A stretch of 59,278 nucleotides of DNA from Desulfobacteraceae bacterium (GCA_011389735.1 JAABTS010000014.1:1-59278); one strand, 5' to 3'; shown: positions 16,861 to 27,414, numbered from the stretch's first letter. Translations and numbers: made by a program. Notes: generated by a model not told the origin, from the sequence alone.

Positions 16861-19764
16861 GTGTTCAAAACCGGAATGAACAGGAGAACATCTTTTAATA
16901 CTGTAAAAAAGGCGGCCGCCCGGCGCAGGGGATTGTTGACCGGCGGCGCATGCATTTTAATATGCCTGTGTTCGGCTCTGGTTATCTGGTATAATATCCG
17001 AGCCGTCAATAAAAATATGAATGAACGGCTGGACAAGTCCCTTCAGCTTGCCCGGCAAACCTTGCCCCCGGCGATCTGGCAATTTAACTACGATTACCTC
17101 CGAAATTTTTCAAGAGCTTTGTTTCTGGACGAAAAAGTGGTCTGGACGAGAATTTTGACTGATCAGGAAGTCCTTGCGACAAAATTCAGGCCTGAATTCG
17201 AGAATAAACCATTTTCCTATTTTCAAAATTCCGATGATTTCATGACCGGGCGGGTCAATATTGAATATGATAATAAAACAATCGGATCAGTTCAAATTGC
17301 TCTTTCACGCAAGGGCGTTTTTCTTGGGCTCATTTTAAATACGATTCTCGCCGTTTTCATTATAACCGCTGTGGTTATCACAATGGCGGCTTATTACGCC
17401 AGGCTTCAGGCGTCCGAAAAACGATTCCGAAGGTTATATAACAACGCAATCGAAGGAATATTTCAGTCCACCGCGGACGGGCGGTTCCTCAACGTGAATC
17501 CGGCGATGGCGAGAACACTGGGATACGAATCGCCGGAAGATTTGCTTGCAAAGGTCGTTGACATCGGAAGACAGGTGTATTCCAATCCGGAAGATAGGCG
17601 GCAGGTGGTAAATACGCTGTCCACACGAGGATATCTCGTTGGTTTTGAAACTCAATTCAAAAAAAAGAACAGGGAACTTATCTGGGTGTCGATTTCAGCG
17701 CAGGCAAGGCGGGATTCTACCGGGGAGCCCCTCCGTTTTGACGGCCTGATCATTGAAATATCTGAACGAAAACAGAGGGAAAAGGCGGAAAGGGAAAAAG
17801 AGGCGGCCGAGATGTCCGCAAGGGCCAGAAGTGAATTTCTCGCCAATATGAGCCATGAAGTCAGAACTCCCATGAATGCGGTTATCGGCCTGATCAATCT
17901 TGTCATGAAAACGTCTTTGAACGAACGGCAAAAAGAATATATGGAAAAGGTGAAATATTCGGCGCTCGCCCTTTTGAGAATCATCAATGATATTCTCGAT
18001 TTTTCAAAAATTGAAGCAGGTAAGCTTGATTTCGAATACGTCGGTTTTACCCTTCAGGACATATTTGAAGATCTAACGATCATGTTCGCCGATTTAGCCG
18101 CGGAAAAAGGAATTAGTTTCCTGATTTCCGTGGACGATAAAATTCCGCCGACGATTATCGGCGATCCGGTGCGGCTAAGACAAATTCTGATCAATCTGGT
18201 CGCCAACGCCGTTAAATTTACGGAATTTGGAGAGGTCGTCGTGGGTGTCGAGCCGGTTCCCTGGCTCCCGTCGGACATTAGAATGCAAAATCGGGTCAAA
18301 TTGAAATTTTTCGTAAAAGATACGGGCATCGGCATCGAAGAACAAAAGATTCACCGGCTTTTCAAAGCGTTTACCCAGGCGGACAGCTCCACAACCAGAA
18401 AATACGGCGGCACTGGACTTGGTCTGACGATTTCAAAGCATCTGGTCGAAATGATGGGCGGAGCCCTCGATGTGTCGAGTGTTCCGGGGAAAGGAAGTGT
18501 TTTCAGCTTTACCGTCATGCTTTCCATCAGCGAAGATCAGCCTGAAAAGCTGATGCTTCCTCCGGAACTGAAAATTTCCAAAATTCCGGCTGCGGACAGC
18601 AGCCTGTCCTCTCAACCGGAAACATCCAGGGAGCCGATCCGTATCTTATTGGTGGAGGACAACAAAATCAACCAGGTCGTCGCATCGGAAATATTAAGAT
18701 ACGCCGGTATTACTGTGGATATAGCATGCAACGGCCATGAGGCCGTTTTGGCCGTTCAGGAATCGGAGCACCATTTAATTCTTATGGATATCCAGATGCC
18801 GGTGATGGATGGGTACGAGGCCACGCGCCGGATCAGAAAGCTACACGAATCGATGCGAACCGGAAAGAGTGACGCGGGAACGGGGCGACCGCCGATTATC
18901 GCCATGACCGCTCACGCCATGAGCGGAGATCGTCAAAAGTGTATCGACGCCGGCATGGATGATTACCTCCCCAAACCCATTGAAACGGACAAGCTTTTCA
19001 AAATGATCGAAAAGTGGGTTCCGAACGGATTTGACAGGGCGGCGGCCCTCAATAGCGCGGAAAAGTCCCCGGAAAACGGTTCTGAATCGGGATTCGACAC
19101 GCTTGAAAACGAGGTAAAGGCGTTTACGGATGTCCATCCCTTATATATCGATATCAATAATGCGCTGAAAAGAATTAACTGGAACAGATCCTTGTTGATC
19201 ACGATTTTAAAGGAATTCCGAGAACGTTATCAGCACGCCGTGGCCACGATAGAGGATTTTATGAATCGAGGCGATCTTGAATCGGCCGCAAAATATGTTC
19301 ATGAAATAAAGGGCGTTTCTGCGAACATTTCAGCAAAATCTCTTCATTATGCCCTGGAGCATTTTGAAAGCATGATAAAATCCCGCGCCCCGGAGGCTTG
19401 CTTACAGGCTTTTGAAGAGTCAAGCGCCTTGATGGAAAAAACTTTGGCGGAAATCCCGGAGACGATCAGCATGTTGGAATCATTGGAAGTGGAGGACAAA
19501 AACAAAAATGATCGTTCGGAGAAAGAATCCATCGAAGAAATTATCATAAAGTTAAACGAGCTGGCGGGTCTGATCCAAAAAAACAGCATCAAGGCGGAAA
19601 CCTTTTTTAACGCCTTTAAACAATCTCTTTTTGATTCGGGTTTTCAAACCGACGGAAAAGAACTGGAAAAGCTTATTCAGTCGTACAACTTCAAGGACGC
19701 CGCCCGGCGGCTGGAAGGATTGTTGAAAAAAGTGCATTCAACCGTTGAATCGCCGCGACTATGA
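16861..19764 (+). CDS. Hybrid sensor histidine kinase (PAS-HisKA-HATPase-REC-HPt)
   Basis: A 967-residue membrane protein. Two membrane segments (about 25-46 and 157-178) enclose a small periplasmic domain with WQFNYDYLRNF, typical of small CHASE-like sensors. Then come a PAS domain (about 190-305), HisKA with His in NMSHEVRTPMN (about 338), HATPase with DTGIGIEE and GGTGLGLTISK, a receiver domain (about 588-720) with Asp in LILMDIQMPVMDG, and an HPt domain with His in YVHEIKGVSANI (about 813), followed by a helical tail. It thus contains a complete phosphorelay except for an output domain. GTG 16861 is used; ATG 16876 is an alternative. Its stop overlaps the next gene by 4 bp (ATGA). Confidence 0.93.
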   Translation: MFKTGMNRRTSFNTVKKAAARRRGLLTGGACILICLCSALVIWYNIRAVNKNMNERLDKSLQLARQTLPPAIWQFNYDYLRNFSRALFLDEKVVWTRILTDQEVLATKFRPEFENKPFSYFQNSDDFMTGRVNIEYDNKTIGSVQIALSRKGVFLGLILNTILAVFIITAVVITMAAYYARLQASEKRFRRLYNNAIEGIFQSTADGRFLNVNPAMARTLGYESPEDLLAKVVDIGRQVYSNPEDRRQVVNTLSTRGYLVGFETQFKKKNRELIWVSISAQARRDSTGEPLRFDGLIIEISERKQREKAEREKEAAEMSARARSEFLANMSHEVRTPMNAVIGLINLVMKTSLNERQKEYMEKVKYSALALLRIINDILDFSKIEAGKLDFEYVGFTLQDIFEDLTIMFADLAAEKGISFLISVDDKIPPTIIGDPVRLRQILINLVANAVKFTEFGEVVVGVEPVPWLPSDIRMQNRVKLKFFVKDTGIGIEEQKIHRLFKAFTQADSSTTRKYGGTGLGLTISKHLVEMMGGALDVSSVPGKGSVFSFTVMLSISEDQPEKLMLPPELKISKIPAADSSLSSQPETSREPIRILLVEDNKINQVVASEILRYAGITVDIACNGHEAVLAVQESEHHLILMDIQMPVMDGYEATRRIRKLHESMRTGKSDAGTGRPPIIAMTAHAMSGDRQKCIDAGMDDYLPKPIETDKLFKMIEKWVPNGFDRAAALNSAEKSPENGSESGFDTLENEVKAFTDVHPLYIDINNALKRINWNRSLLITILKEFRERYQHAVATIEDFMNRGDLESAAKYVHEIKGVSANISAKSLHYALEHFESMIKSRAPEACLQAFEESSALMEKTLAEIPETISMLESLEVEDKNKNDRSEKESIEEIIIKLNELAGLIQKNSIKAETFFNAFKQSLFDSGFQTDGKELEKLIQSYNFKDAARRLEGLLKKVHSTVESPRL

Positions 19765-22700
19765 AGCTGCGGCGAAGAGAACGACACATTTCGGACGCCA
19801 TGAACAGAATGTTTCTAATCTTATCCGGTGTTTTTATCATTTGCTGCTGCAAGTCTTGGTCGGCGGGCCTTGACGATTTGCAGTCCGAATACCTGAAACG
19901 ATATCAATGGACCTTGAACTGGTATAATGTCGAAGGGAAACCGGCCTTGAAGTCAGAGGCCGAGCCGGAATTCGACATCCGTCTGAACCTGCACCTTTTC
20001 AAGATCGATCCGGGCCGGGAGATCACCGTGATGATACCTCCGGATGAAATATTGCGTCTGACGGAACCTTATGATTATCTTGTTTTTGATGATGTCGCCG
20101 TCGATTTTTCGCATGGAACGGGACTTTGGCTGCGAGATAAGGGACAAAAACAATCGGATTCCAACGCCGTATTTTATTTTCCGGACAGTTCAGCTCCCGT
20201 TCTTGCGCGCATCAAGCGTCCCGCTGCATTCAAATCGCCTATCACCCTTGCCGTCTTTGTTTCGAGGAGAATCCGCCTTGACGACATTGCGCCATATTTT
20301 TCGACCGTTCCTCTCGACGCTCCGGAAACCGTTCTTCATATCGGCGATTCGGAATCATGCAGCCCTTTTTATCGCATCGAGGCCCGCGAAGATTATAACG
20401 TTCGTATCAAAGGGCCCTTGCGGTTATCCGTGGAAGCAAGATATCGACATCCCGCTCGAGATACAAATCGTTTTCAGAATTTTCAGATCTTTTTCAAATC
20501 CAGGGAGCGTTTGTATAGAACCCTGGATTGTGAAACCCGTATCGACGCGGATGATCTTGTCTTGATGGACGACCGTCCTGTTGTGGCCGGCCGTTTGGAA
20601 ACCATGAGATTCGATATTCCCGAAGGCGTCGAGATAACTCGAATTCAGTCGAACGTCGATCTGTTCATCCGCTTTTTCGCGCTTGATTCGAAATCGTATC
20701 TGTTTTCAAACTGGAATTCGCCTCCTGACCAGGCTCGGATGATGGAAATAACCAGCGATTATATTGCCGGTTCTTCCATATGGAGCATATCCGATGCGAA
20801 AATGATGAAAATACTGTCCGGAGACGAGCTTCCAGCGTCGGTTCTGGAACGTTTCGCAATGAAAATTTTAAAAGATAACGAACGGCGGGGCGGCGCTCCG
20901 GCCGGTGTTTCCCTAATGGCGTCCGCCGCCCGCCGACGCCCCGAATATCCGGAAATCAAGTATCGGATGCGCGAAATGGATGGACGGCATACTTTTTTTC
21001 GGGATCTTTTCCCCGCACACTGTCGCCAGGCCCCGGCAATGATGTTCAACAGTTTTTTCGCGCGGCGTTTAAAAGCCGAACCCCGTTCCGATTTAATGAG
21101 AATCGCGGCGGAACAGCATGCGGCCGATCTCGTGGACAACCTGCCCGAAGCTTATTTTGTGAGATTGCCTGAGTTTCCGGAAAACGAAAAAATCGTTTAT
21201 GATCTTCCCGAACGGTTCAACAGCGGCTCGCTACGGATCGTTGTGGATACATCCTTACCGGGCTCCGCTTTTGAAATTTGCTATGACAATGGACAGGCTT
21301 ATGAATTCTATGTCGAACCGGAAAGCAGGGTTCAAACGGATTGGTTTATCCCTTCAGCCCCTGAAATGGGCGCTGCGGTTAAGCGATGGCGCATGACGGA
21401 GGATAAAATTCCTTGCGTATTTGGAACCCGGGAGTTTTTTGATGGCGATTCGTCTCTGATCGAAGCCGGCGTCTGGGAAATTCCCCTTCCGCCGGGAGTT
21501 CAACGGGTCTTCGTTCGATCTTCCAAAACCTCCCAACCGCCGGCCCCCTTCAAAATCGCTTTACAATACAAGGCGTCAACATCATTCTCGCTTTCGGAAA
21601 CCCAATTTTTGAATATACGGGATATGGCGGGAGATCAGGAGGCCTGGTTTAGGACAGCGGCCGGTTTTTTGGCCGGAAAACAGCAATATCCGCCAAATCC
21701 CGGCTTGAATGGAATGAACGGCGAGAACGACGTTCGATACGTCTGTTACAGGGAAATGTTGAATCATCTTATACCGCTTCGGCGTTTCCTCCGGTCGCGA
21801 GCCGAATCGTTCACTGCGTTTGTCCCTGAATTCGAATCATCGCCCGACCTCCCCGAAAAAAATTCGGAAGTCCATTACTTGATCGAATCCGCCTGCGCCT
21901 TTGAAGCTGATTCCCAATTGATCTGCGCCCTTGAAGAGTGGTCTGAGGTAATTCATGCAACGTCTGGAAAACAGCGCGTCCGGGCCTTGTTCGAACGAAT
22001 CCGGCTGCTGCTGATCCTCGGCGAAGAATATGCGGCCGAACGTCAACTCAAGTCTATCTTTGTTCACAGCCCTGAACCGGAATACCGCAATCGCGCTCAT
22101 GCTGAATTAAAACAATTATACCGGGATCGAAACCGCCCTGAAACGGCTATCGCGCTCGATGCTGCCATGCTGCTCCATCATTCAGATTTCACCATCATCC
22201 CTTCACTGGTGGAAGAGCTTGTCGATAATGGAGATGATGAGCAGGCTTTGATGCTATCCTTGATAATCCCGGATAATCAACTGCCCGAGGGCCATTTATT
22301 ACGCGTCTGTTTGCAAATGGATTGGAAAATCCTGTTTCATCGGATCGTAGACCGGTTGCAGGATGAATCCGAAAAACATTTCTTACTGGGAAAGGCCGCC
22401 TGTGATTCAGGAATGATTCGCCGGGCCTTAGACTGGTTTTCACAAGCCGGAGACGGAGGAAAGAATTACATTGATTTGATCGAGGAAGGCCTGTCGATTC
22501 GGAATCAATTGGACGCCGGTTCGGATGATCGAACGGCCGGACTTCGCCGATGGATCAAATGGCGTGATAAACAGCCCGGTCCTTTTGTTTGGCGGCCGAT
22601 ATCGCGCCGGATTGACGATCATGACGGCCCCGTTTTGTTATACGGAATCGCGCGCGATCTTTATTCCACTGCTTTCAAAACTAGATCTCAAAAGCCGGTG

Positions 22701-25247
22701 CGATTTAAAATAATCGGTCCCGCCCGGCTTAAAATTGATATGAGACCGATTCATCCTCCCGAATCGGATAAGCCTCTGGAAGGGTGGGCGGTCATAAGGG
22801 ATAAACACCGCAAATGCGTTTATCCTATAGATCGCAACACGCCGGTCGATGGCTTGATAAACGCGATGGACGGCGACATGCGGATCGGGCGCAAGGAGAC
22901 CGTGGAATTGACCGTTGGGTCCGGAATCCGTGAGCTGGAACTGTTTTCAGACGATTTTCCCATGCTCGTTCAGGTGTATCAAAAACATCCGGAATCGTTT
23001 GTGGGCGTTTTACCCCGGATGTCATTCAAAACCATTGCAGCGCTTTTCAACGACGAACGCCGTCCCCTTATCGATTTTATCGAGGCTCCCAAAACCCGTC
23101 ACAAAGACGACCTGCTGGCGATCCTTCCCCGATTTTCGGACTCGCCCGTTTTTGCGGATTTAAACGCGGTTTTCCAAAGTCCGGATACCGAACTGCATGA
23201 AACGGTGGATCGAATGGTCAACAATTCTTTCAGGCCTCGCAATATCGAGCCTTCATTGAAAAGTGATTGCGCCTATTGTTTCGATGTTGGAGAGACCGTT
23301 CGAACCTGCCATGAAGCGCCTGCGGTTCAAGAGAAGTCTGTCATCGCCGCAATGGCCGGGCTGGCCTATGAGCTTGAAAAAAAGCCCGATGAAGCTGACC
23401 GGATTATCGTCGAAGCCCATGAATTGTTCAACGCCAACCGCTCCCTTCGCGGCTTGAAATCCGTGTTTTCGCGAATTGATAAGGTTGCGGAATGGAAAAA
23501 TACTCCTTTGATTCAACAAAGCGCCGGGGTAAAGCATGTGGAAATCCGTGGATGGAATCCGGAGTCTCCGTCTTTGCGAGTCGTAAAAGCCATGACCCAG
23601 CCCCTTTCATACGAGGATCATATTTTGTTCGATGAAAGGCGGATGGCGCTTTATATCGAGAATTACGAAGCCTCAACGCTTACTGTTTCCATGAATACAA
23701 TGGACGCCGGATTTCTTCCCGCCGGGGATATGGCCGTCCGCTGTTATCTTGACGACGAGCCGCTTCACCGCATCATGCTGACTTCGAATCATCCTGAATC
23801 CACATTCACTTTGGATGTCGAGCCCGGAGAACACGTTCTGCATATCGAGATTCTGGAGAAAATCGAAAATCAGGTGTTGAAAATCAACATTCGCGATCCG
23901 TTATCTGATCAACGTATCGATTCGAAAAGAACCGTCCTGGAAAATATATATGAACGAACGTATCATATCGCCACTGCCGAGGCGCCGGTAGTGTTCGAGA
24001 TCGAAGGGCCGGCCGTGATCCGGATCGATGAACGACGGCGCGGTAAACAGACCATTCGATATAAAACGATCGGTTACGGATGGGAGAAGGTTTTGTTACA
24101 TCCCCCCCCAGGCGAAGATCGCGCCCTTTTCAGAGTATTCCGGCTCATGAAATCCCGGCCGTCGGAAATTACGCGAATCCGCCGCACGAAAAAAACGCCG
24201 CAGCCGGTTCCGGAACCGCTCATCAAAAGCGATATGTCGGTTATTCCGGAGTCGTTTCCAATTCATGACCGGTACGATCTCGGCGGCCAGGAAGACGGGC
24301 TGTTTTCATTAACCGGTGGATTTCATAGACGGGCGGAAGAGGATCTGGAAGGAGGATCTGACTATGAAAGCCGGGAACACGACGAATTTTTTGAAATCGA
24401 AGGCGCTTATCGTTATTATGATGAATATTCGAATCGTTACAGCCGGTTGTCGGTTTTATCCCGGCGCCGCTCCCGAGGCGATCCCAGCTATGGAATTATC
24501 GGAGACCTGACGCTGAAAAAACGAGGCCGCCCATTATCGCATAGGTTTTTGACGCATTTATATATGCAGGATGTGAAGACGGATAAAGGCGAACACGCAG
24601 CCTGGTCGGCCGGGTTACGAACGATTCATCTGAAAACCGATTCATTAGGGCTTCGAACCCGTCATACGCCTTATATTTCACTGTTTTTCAGGCACTCGAG
24701 TTTAAATAAAAAAACGGTTGAATCCGTTGAAACGGTGGATCGGGATGTGTTTACATTGTACAAGCGTGATCATAAAGGCGGGTTGCGGTTAGGCGACACG
24801 ATCGTGTTTCGGCCCTGGACGGACACCGAGTGGTTCTTGCGGGCGGTGCTGTCGTCCAATGAAAATTACATTCCGTTATACCCGGATCATGTGTCTTTGA
24901 CATATGGATGGAAACAGTTTATCAGGGACTTTCAGATCGATTTCCAGCATAAAATGACATATTACCTCGAAGACAATGACCGCGACGGAGGGTATCCCGA
25001 AAATTCTGTCGGCGTTGACCTTTCATGGCGGCGATGGCGAGTGGAAACCCTGTGTCTCGAAGCGCGAGCGGGACTGGAATGGGTCAGCGAAACCGGCGGG
25101 TTCAACGGCGCCGCTTATCTGTCCGTTTATTATGGAAACGGCAGGGCAAACCGGGATTTCAGACCCGGAGAAATCGATTTTCCATCCCTGCGCAAACGTC
25201 GAATGTACTTCGATACATATTACTCTAACGAAGATGAAACCGATTGA
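19761..25247 (+). CDS. Very large exported protein of unknown function, with C-terminal beta-rich region
   Basis: An 1828-residue protein with a hydrophobic signal at about residues 17-35 (MFLILSGVFIICCC...SWSAG); ATG 19800 would give a shorter classical signal peptide. I do not recognise the family. Visible features: a module containing VRIKGPLRLSVEARYRH (about 213), FKIIGPARLKIDMRPIHP (about 980) and FEIEGPAVIRIDERRRG (about 1413), which look like three related beta domains; an alpha-helical TPR-like zone (about 700-910); and a C-terminal ~320 residues rich in alternating aromatic strands (FFRHSSL, DFQIDFQHKMTYYL, LSVYYGNGRA) that look like an outer-membrane barrel, although the last residue is not Phe. 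The gene overlaps the sensor kinase gene by 4 bp and the HEAT gene by 14 bp. An envelope assembly or polysaccharide export role is only a guess. Confidence 0.8.
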   Translation: MKLRRRERHISDAMNRMFLILSGVFIICCCKSWSAGLDDLQSEYLKRYQWTLNWYNVEGKPALKSEAEPEFDIRLNLHLFKIDPGREITVMIPPDEILRLTEPYDYLVFDDVAVDFSHGTGLWLRDKGQKQSDSNAVFYFPDSSAPVLARIKRPAAFKSPITLAVFVSRRIRLDDIAPYFSTVPLDAPETVLHIGDSESCSPFYRIEAREDYNVRIKGPLRLSVEARYRHPARDTNRFQNFQIFFKSRERLYRTLDCETRIDADDLVLMDDRPVVAGRLETMRFDIPEGVEITRIQSNVDLFIRFFALDSKSYLFSNWNSPPDQARMMEITSDYIAGSSIWSISDAKMMKILSGDELPASVLERFAMKILKDNERRGGAPAGVSLMASAARRRPEYPEIKYRMREMDGRHTFFRDLFPAHCRQAPAMMFNSFFARRLKAEPRSDLMRIAAEQHAADLVDNLPEAYFVRLPEFPENEKIVYDLPERFNSGSLRIVVDTSLPGSAFEICYDNGQAYEFYVEPESRVQTDWFIPSAPEMGAAVKRWRMTEDKIPCVFGTREFFDGDSSLIEAGVWEIPLPPGVQRVFVRSSKTSQPPAPFKIALQYKASTSFSLSETQFLNIRDMAGDQEAWFRTAAGFLAGKQQYPPNPGLNGMNGENDVRYVCYREMLNHLIPLRRFLRSRAESFTAFVPEFESSPDLPEKNSEVHYLIESACAFEADSQLICALEEWSEVIHATSGKQRVRALFERIRLLLILGEEYAAERQLKSIFVHSPEPEYRNRAHAELKQLYRDRNRPETAIALDAAMLLHHSDFTIIPSLVEELVDNGDDEQALMLSLIIPDNQLPEGHLLRVCLQMDWKILFHRIVDRLQDESEKHFLLGKAACDSGMIRRALDWFSQAGDGGKNYIDLIEEGLSIRNQLDAGSDDRTAGLRRWIKWRDKQPGPFVWRPISRRIDDHDGPVLLYGIARDLYSTAFKTRSQKPVRFKIIGPARLKIDMRPIHPPESDKPLEGWAVIRDKHRKCVYPIDRNTPVDGLINAMDGDMRIGRKETVELTVGSGIRELELFSDDFPMLVQVYQKHPESFVGVLPRMSFKTIAALFNDERRPLIDFIEAPKTRHKDDLLAILPRFSDSPVFADLNAVFQSPDTELHETVDRMVNNSFRPRNIEPSLKSDCAYCFDVGETVRTCHEAPAVQEKSVIAAMAGLAYELEKKPDEADRIIVEAHELFNANRSLRGLKSVFSRIDKVAEWKNTPLIQQSAGVKHVEIRGWNPESPSLRVVKAMTQPLSYEDHILFDERRMALYIENYEASTLTVSMNTMDAGFLPAGDMAVRCYLDDEPLHRIMLTSNHPESTFTLDVEPGEHVLHIEILEKIENQVLKINIRDPLSDQRIDSKRTVLENIYERTYHIATAEAPVVFEIEGPAVIRIDERRRGKQTIRYKTIGYGWEKVLLHPPPGEDRALFRVFRLMKSRPSEITRIRRTKKTPQPVPEPLIKSDMSVIPESFPIHDRYDLGGQEDGLFSLTGGFHRRAEEDLEGGSDYESREHDEFFEIEGAYRYYDEYSNRYSRLSVLSRRRSRGDPSYGIIGDLTLKKRGRPLSHRFLTHLYMQDVKTDKGEHAAWSAGLRTIHLKTDSLGLRTRHTPYISLFFRHSSLNKKTVESVETVDRDVFTLYKRDHKGGLRLGDTIVFRPWTDTEWFLRAVLSSNENYIPLYPDHVSLTYGWKQFIRDFQIDFQHKMTYYLEDNDRDGGYPENSVGVDLSWRRWRVETLCLEARAGLEWVSETGGFNGAAYLSVYYGNGRANRDFRPGEIDFPSLRKRRMYFDTYYSNEDETD

Positions 25248-27243
25248 TTATCTTGAGGCGGAATTGCCTCCGATCCAAATCCGTCTGGACGGAAAGCAGA
25301 TCGAAGCCCTTGCGGCGGAATACGCCGACTGGGATAAATCCGTGGCCGGTGATAAAGGGGCGGGGGAAACGCTGCTGGAAAAAATGGTGTTGTTTCTGGG
25401 TTACACGCTAAAAGAAAACCATGACGCCGTTTTGGCGCTTCATATCCGGTTCAGCGACTTCAACAAACGATATTCAGGCGCCTCCACGGATCTTGAAAAG
25501 AAAACCCATATTCTCGATTTTGCAAGGGAACTGGGCGCGGGTGAAAAATCGCTCAAAAAGGACAAAGCCGCTTTTTCAAGGTGGTTTGGGCCGGATGCGG
25601 TGACCGACCGGTACAATAAAAGGGTGTCGGCGTTTCACCGTAAGGCCGCTTTCTGTCTGGACCGATTGGGTGTTCTCCTTTCCATGCTGCTCCGGGAATC
25701 GGATAGTCCGCTTCAAATCTGGCGACGGATCAAAATCGAGCGGGCCGTTATGCCCATGATCGAATATGAAGACGACACCCGGGTTCGAATCCAGGCCTTC
25801 AAATGCTTTTCCAGGGCGCTAGAACAGGTTCCAGGGGAATTTCAAAAGGATATTGTGGAAGAGGGCGTACTTCATTATCTTTTTCGCGCGGCCCTGGATC
25901 GCGGCCAGGATGTCTGGATTCAGTGTGAAGCGTTGAATTTGCTGCAAAGCGTATCCCCGGAAACGCTCAAAAAAGCGCTTCAAAATCGATTGGAGTCGCC
26001 AGGGGACGGAGATGATTTTTTTGTACGGCGAAGGGCGCTGGAAATACTGGGACGAAATCCCAATCTAATGGCCGATATTCGATTTTTGTTCCACGCGGCG
26101 CTCCATGATCCAAGCCCGTTTGTCCGGCAGGGTCTGGTGAATTCCATCGGAAACCTTGAACAAGACGAACTGGAAACAGTGTTGACAAAACTCGTTGATA
26201 AAGATCCCGAAACAACGGTTCGAGGCGCCGCTGTTCTTAAAATCACGGATTTGTTGAGCAAGCCGAATCTGTTTGAATATTTGATAAAGCTGCTTGTCGG
26301 CGTATTCCGCGCTGAAACGGATTCTTTTGTGGTTCGCGTCGCCATTGAAACGGCCAATCGAGGACAAATCGTTTTAAAACGGCTGGAGAGGTCGGAGGAC
26401 GCCGGAATTTGGTTCGATACGCTGGTCCCTGAGCTGGAAAGGATTCATTTGAATTTTCCTGACTACGCCGTCCGGCGATGGGCGGCCGAGGCCCGTGAAA
26501 CAATGTGGGTCATGCACGACACGGATGCATACCGGTTAAAACAAATGCTGGAAAAACGGGTGTCCAAAATTGCCGCCGGTAAAAGCGTTCGTATACCGCG
26601 TTCACTCATGGTTTCCTATGATGAAGAAATGATCGGCAGAACTCTTTCCGTCATCAGTCGGCAAGATTACGGCCATGAAATCGCCCATGGTTTATTCGGC
26701 GGCAGAATTTACAAAGGATTTAGATTCGATTTCAGAACCTGGCGGTTCCTTCACGAGTTCAGGAATCCGTCCCCGGATAAACGCCAGGCGTTTTCACACA
26801 CCACTGGAAGATGGTTCCCCGGGAAAATCCAGTGTCCGTCCACGATCCTGAGCGAGCTGACCGCCACAAAAGTTCCAGGCGAACCTCTGTTGATGGATGA
26901 AGAATCCGGATGGCGGCCTTACCTGCCGTTGGTGGATCAGATGCTGTCATCGCTGGATTGCGGTTTTTTTGGAATTCGAAATACAAAGATTTATACGAGC
27001 GAAGGAATCACCGAAATTCAGCCGCCCAAATGGGTTTTCAGGCGATGGTTCGCTCGTTTCCGGCTGACGCTGAAATTCGCCCAATACGCGCAACGCCGGA
27101 ACTGGAGCAAGGGCGGATCCGAACCCCCGAATTCCTATATCCAATCCCTCAAAAAACTGGGGTTCGTCATAGTCTTCAACGCTTATTCGGATAAATTTTT
27201 AAAGACAGCTTCAGATAAATCGGTGACCAGGTTTTTTGACTGA
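25234..27243 (+). CDS. HEAT-repeat protein with conserved C-terminal domain, unknown function
   Basis: A 669-residue soluble protein. After ~180 helical residues there are HEAT-type repeats (about 170-420), e.g. DTRVRIQAFKCFSRAL, FVRRRALEILGRNP, PSPFVRQGLVNSIGNL and TTVRGAAVLKITDLL. The C-terminal ~200 residues form a separate domain with HEIAHGLFGGRIYKGFRF, DKRQAFSHTTGRWFPG and TKVPGEPLLMDEESGWRPYL, strongly patterned but of no family I can name; several His, Asp and Glu residues could be catalytic. I use ATG 25234 (MKPIDYLEAELPP), overlapping the upstream stop by 14 bp, because the longer frame only covers the neighbouring gene. There is no signal peptide, so it should act in the cytoplasm next to an exported partner. 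Confidence 0.82.
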   Translation: MKPIDYLEAELPPIQIRLDGKQIEALAAEYADWDKSVAGDKGAGETLLEKMVLFLGYTLKENHDAVLALHIRFSDFNKRYSGASTDLEKKTHILDFARELGAGEKSLKKDKAAFSRWFGPDAVTDRYNKRVSAFHRKAAFCLDRLGVLLSMLLRESDSPLQIWRRIKIERAVMPMIEYEDDTRVRIQAFKCFSRALEQVPGEFQKDIVEEGVLHYLFRAALDRGQDVWIQCEALNLLQSVSPETLKKALQNRLESPGDGDDFFVRRRALEILGRNPNLMADIRFLFHAALHDPSPFVRQGLVNSIGNLEQDELETVLTKLVDKDPETTVRGAAVLKITDLLSKPNLFEYLIKLLVGVFRAETDSFVVRVAIETANRGQIVLKRLERSEDAGIWFDTLVPELERIHLNFPDYAVRRWAAEARETMWVMHDTDAYRLKQMLEKRVSKIAAGKSVRIPRSLMVSYDEEMIGRTLSVISRQDYGHEIAHGLFGGRIYKGFRFDFRTWRFLHEFRNPSPDKRQAFSHTTGRWFPGKIQCPSTILSELTATKVPGEPLLMDEESGWRPYLPLVDQMLSSLDCGFFGIRNTKIYTSEGITEIQPPKWVFRRWFARFRLTLKFAQYAQRRNWSKGGSEPPNSYIQSLKKLGFVIVFNAYSDKFLKTASDKSVTRFFD

Positions 27244-27414
27244 TTCGTGGTCGTCGGCCTTCCCGTTTGTTTTGATTAAAAGGCACATTTTGCATCCAAA
27301 CCCGGAAAAAAATACCTGAAATTCAGATTCACAAACTCGATTTCCGTTTTTAAAACCAGTTCCAGGTTCTCGCAAGACCCGGCTTTATAAGCGATTCAGA
27401 TACGTTTTCCTGAG

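Noticed and set aside
24976-25233. Upstream extension of the HEAT-repeat gene
   Set aside because: This part lies inside the coding frame of the 1828-residue protein and lacks a ribosome site; the ATG at 25234 with a normal short overlap is more plausible.
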